Positions 8,439 to 10,688 of a stretch of 10,688 nt of DNA are shown here, one piece after another; positions within the stretch are counted from its first letter, which is position 1, and the number at the start of each line of letters is the position of its first letter. Both the position numbers and the translations under genes were made by a program. Origin of the DNA: Euperipatoides rowelli. Lineage: Eukaryota > Onychophora > Udeonychophora > Euonychophora > Peripatopsidae. Below the pieces are notes generated by a model. It had not been told where the DNA came from, ran no database searches, and was given only the letters and a program-made list of their open reading frames with translations. The stretch lies in assembly GCA_003024985.2 (NCBI GenBank), contig PXIH01S0054210.1; one strand, given 5' to 3'.

Positions 8439-8487
8439 CATTAGGAACCAATAGCGTGTTGAAACCACTCGGCTAGGCCCTAAGGCC
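8439..8487 (-). mobile_element. Truncated tRNA-like SINE head, minus strand
   Basis: Minus-strand TAGCCGAGTGGTTT (8475-8462) is an excellent A-box match and GGTTCCTAATG (8449-8439) is B-box-like. The two are only about 26 bases apart, so the anticodon part of the parent tRNA-like sequence has probably been deleted. It shares cgagtgg and surrounding positions with the plus-strand head at 7906-8015, suggesting related SINE copies inserted in opposite orientations. Confidence 0.4.
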
Positions 8488-8714
8488 TTTCAATGTAATA
8501 ATTTAATTAATTTTTATAGTTGATAATATTCTATTTTTAAATTAAACCAAAAATTTTTATTTGACATTAATAATATAATTAAAAGAGTAATAAACGCTCC
8601 ATTTTGATTACTCAATAATCAAACTAATTTCTGAAATTCTCTTCTGGTGAAAATCTATTCTTTCTATAATTTGATTGTGACTGGCAAAAAATAACTAAAT
8701 ATTAACGTTGTGTA
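8488..8714. other. AT-rich spacer left of the 656-bp element
   Basis: Nothing is recognised apart from one ccattttg word (8599-8606). Confidence 0.4.
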
Positions 8715-8752
8715 TTTATATCACAGCCCACTACATCAAGGCCTGAGTTCTC

Positions 8753-8760
8753 TGACGTCA
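8753..8760. promoter_or_regulatory. Palindromic CRE-type octamer inside the transposon
   Basis: TGACGTCA is the full palindromic site bound by CREB/ATF-type bZIP factors in animals. It sits just inside the left inverted repeat, next to tcacatgacc. Whether it is used is unknown; the element could spread such sites as it copies. Confidence 0.3.
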
Positions 8761-9084
8761 CTGCTTGGTCACATGACCTCATGCAGGCCGATCAGCAGCC
8801 ATTAGATTACCATCCTTTCATAATCCACGTTTGAATTTTCAAAATACATATTTTTCTCATTATAATAATAAGTTTATTTATTTATACTTCAAATCTATTG
8901 ACTTTTGAATTGAGAAATAAGCAAAGGTAAGTTTTCTCACAATTATTGGTGCAGTTCAGTTTAGATTATAATTGTTGTAAGCTTAATCACGTTATGTATG
9001 TTTAAATTACTTTACTGCTACCATACATTCTGGTTGACCATGAAAGTACCAAAGATATTATATAAATCAGTCTCTTAAATATTT

Positions 9085-9100
9085 TTATTATTATTATTAT
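9085..9100. repeat. (TTA)5 microsatellite
   Basis: Five TTA units plus one base, embedded in the T-rich centre of the 656-bp element. Confidence 0.85.
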
Positions 9101-9382
9101 TTTATTTACAAAGACAACGGTCGAAACCAATTACAGCTTTGTCTAGGAAAAACATATAAAGTTGTTCAAACAGATTAACAAACTTAAATGTAGAAGTTTA
9201 GATAGATTATTTAAGTAGTAGTTAGAATAGTGAGGTGATTATAGGACAAAAGAGAATTTATACAAGACAGATCAAAAATNGTTTGAAGTCATCACTTTAA
9301 TGAAGTAGACAAAAGTCAACCTGCGACAGCTGCCATATTGAATCAAGCACTCAGGCCTTGATGTAGTGGGCTGTGATTTATA

Positions 9383-9773
9383 TACTCAGTGAAATGTATG
9401 ACAGTTGTGTATTGGTCAATAGTCATAGTCTACATTGTATTTATTCCATCTGGGAACTTTTATGACCAAAGATTTTATGGTGGTCATGCTTTTACAAAAA
9501 TATTTATAACCAGAAGTGACCAAAAAAAAAATATTTACTCAAAAAATCAAATTCAATTTTCTAAAATATCTAACCAAGTATTTATTTCTAGCTGCCATGG
9601 TGTATTTCCCGATCATGTGACCCGATGCCTCTTGGGTAGAAAAAATAACACCAACGTCTTGTACCAAGCCTTAAAAAAATAAGCCCTGTTACATCACATA
9701 GATAGATAAATATTGTTAAATAAAAATAAATCTCAAAGAAAAAATTACATCTGAGAGTTAAGGCAAATTGTAG
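9383..9773. other. Spacer between two transposons; possible old element end at 9600-9690
   Basis: A 97-codon open frame (9389-9682) has a hydrophobic N-terminal stretch and no recognised domain, and I do not call it a gene. The reverse complement of 9600-9690 shares, in the same order, an aaggc-ttg stretch, gacgt and ggtcacatga with the left end of the 656-bp element, with an extra 20-odd bases between. It may be the end of a related, older copy. Confidence 0.3.
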
Positions 9774-9924
9774 GGGAGAATTACAGTTTACGGTTCCCCC
9801 TTTCCAACATGGCCGCCAAATCCAGACTTAAATTAGCGNAAATCAACAAAGCAATAAATTCTCGATAATTTGTCTGGATTTGACAGCCAATAAAAAAGGG
9901 GGAACCGTAAACTGTAATTCACCC
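9774..9924. mobile_element. 151-bp foldback MITE, 8-bp target duplication
   Basis: The ends are inverted: left 9774 onward reads gggagaattacagtttacgg and the reverse complement from 9924 reads gggtgaattacagtttacgg. The match continues through ttccccctttt and, less perfectly, to aaatccagac (left arm to 9827, right arm from about 9871). This leaves a loop of about 43 bases. AATTGTAG flanks both sides (9766-9773 and 9925-9932). An 8-bp duplication is typical of hAT and P-type elements. No coding capacity is present. An N at 9839 lies in the loop. The left arm contains caacatggccgcc, resembling a YY1/Pho-type site. Confidence 0.9.
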
Positions 9925-9932
9925 AATTGTAG

Positions 9933-10146
9933 AAATGAAAATTAAAAAAAAAAGGTATTTGGGCATTATTCAATGCATTGACATGACATCACATCTGATA
10001 TTAAAATCAGAGGGCTTAAGACTGCACCCCCTTTTGGTGGCATGACACTTAAAATAATAATTGGCCACAATCATGGATGCCATCTTGAATAAAAAGGTGT
10101 CATCTTGTTCCCTATTGAAATCATAAAATCATTGGATCACGACCAA
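9933..10146. other. Spacer with short repeats
   Basis: No gene is seen. The word catcttg occurs at 10081 and 10101, and tattg at 10113 may begin a diverged first unit of the following 32-bp-period repeat. Confidence 0.4.
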
Positions 10147-10242
10147 TATTGTTGATTATAATGCATGTCGGGTAAAAGTATTGTCTAATGCAGTCCATTC
10201 TGGGTAAATATATTGTTGTAGCAATGCATTCCAGGTGTTCAA
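10147..10242. repeat. Three copies of an exact 32-bp-period tandem repeat
   Basis: Units begin with tattgt at 10147, 10179 and 10211, exactly 32 bases apart. They share an aatgca core and a later gg-t-aa part (gtcgggtaaa, tctgggtaaa, ccaggtgttc). The copies have diverged by substitutions but have kept the spacing. The unit is richer in G than the flanks. It is a small minisatellite, or the subterminal repeat of an unrecognised element. Confidence 0.75.
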
Positions 10243-10688
10243 TTGTAATTGTTGCACGAGAACCAACCTTTTCTGTCTACTCATAATAACATTTAGTTTT
10301 GTATTTATCTATATTTTAACTGTAAAATGTGAAACACACAGATTAGTATGAATCCATTTTGTTTCAAATAAAATATAATAACTAGAAATCATACAAAGTA
10401 TGCAAAGCTTCTTCCTTCCTAGCGGAAGAATGAAATAAATAAATAAAAGAATTGAAACAATTTATTTTTAGTATATTGTTATTCTTTGTTTTTTTAATAA
10501 TTTAACAATTAGTAATACAAACCAGAAAATAGATGTTTATTTATTCATATTCTTATAAATTATTTACTGTATTTAGAGTCTATGATTAGGTTTAAAGTAA
10601 TTAGTGTAAATTTGTACTAATTATGTTTGTTATAAAAATAATTATTCTAAAAATCAATCAAGATTAAATTTGTCATGAAGGAAATTAA
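10243..10688. other. AT-rich right end of the window
   Basis: No gene is recognised. A small stem-loop (ttcttcc 10409-10415, ggaagaa 10424-10430, 8-base loop) is followed by a short AAAT repeat (about 10433-10446). Its ttcttccttc string echoes the start of the repeat at base 1 of the window, which may be coincidence. Confidence 0.4.

Larger units (their letters stand above)
8721..9376. mobile_element. 656-bp non-autonomous DNA transposon with 28-bp perfect TIRs
   Basis: Bases 8721-8748 (tcacagcccactacatcaag...) and the reverse complement of 9349-9376 are identical over 28 bases. The hexamer TTTATA directly precedes the left end (8715-8720) and directly follows the right end (9377-9382), as expected of a target-site duplication. 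The interior has no transposase frame. It is AT-rich in the middle, with a TTA microsatellite at 9085-9100 and an N at 9280. The left subterminal part carries a palindromic tgacgtca (8753-8760) and tcacatgacc. The right one carries cagctgccatattg. A 6-bp duplication is not the hAT, P or mariner pattern. Dada and IS3EU are superfamilies reported with about this size, but assignment needs an autonomous partner. Perfect ends imply a fairly recent insertion. Confidence 0.88.

Noticed and set aside
6141-8487. Functional tRNA genes at the three tRNA-like heads
   Set aside because: Box spacing or B-box sequence is defective in each and no complete cloverleaf with a paired acceptor stem could be drawn.
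9389-9682. 97-codon plus-strand open frame with a hydrophobic start
   Set aside because: It begins just outside a transposon end and its last third overlaps a possible older element end. No family was recognised, and a frame this long can arise by chance.
1-10688. CRISPR array, bacterial operon or phage module
   Set aside because: The tandem repeats are adjacent or diverged without unique spacers of constant length, and coding density and signals are not bacterial.

Overview
The window looks like intergenic or intronic DNA from an animal nuclear genome, most likely an invertebrate. It is strongly AT-rich on both strands and has almost no long open reading frames. It carries decayed mobile elements, tRNA-derived SINE-like heads, minisatellites, homopolymer runs and two single-base N gaps (9280 and 9839). 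Nothing resembles bacterial gene organisation. The recurring TAGGC(C)TA-type words and the pseudogene family at the left suggest an arthropod or other invertebrate, but I cannot name a species.

Left part (1-1740): two copies of a 56-bp-period repeat sit at the very edge. After them, minus-strand bases 489-1738 hold a long, badly broken, apparently intronless copy of a multicopy invertebrate protein family. In this family a PIN/FEN1-like acidic core (a conserved EADT-type motif, a DTD-type motif and an HALTGCD-type motif) is followed by an LPPC...H..RAN block and a C-terminal CXC-like cysteine cluster. I read it across six frame changes and at least six stop codons. The catalytic GCD stretch has been lost. 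This is the most informative feature of the window.

Middle part (1740-7300): mostly featureless AT-rich DNA. It includes a near-perfect 38-bp-arm hairpin (3369-3462) followed by an 18-bp tandem duplication. A highly degenerate minisatellite of about 20-22 bp period runs for about 700 bp (5080-5765). A tRNA-like SINE head lies on the minus strand (6141-6200), a 34-bp-period repeat at 6440-6538, and an A18 and a G13 run also occur.

Right part (7300-10688): a candidate 3'-terminal exon (acceptor at 7315, stop at 7457, AATAAA at 7535) is the only plausible piece of a functional host gene, and it is a weak one. It is followed by two more tRNA-like SINE heads in opposite orientation (about 7906-8010 and 8439-8487). 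Two clean non-autonomous DNA transposons follow: a 656-bp element with perfect 28-bp inverted ends and a TTTATA duplication (8721-9376), and a 151-bp foldback MITE with an 8-bp AATTGTAG duplication (9774-9924). A 32-bp-period repeat lies at 10147-10242. No set of genes working together can be seen; the window is mainly a record of mobile-element insertion and decay.
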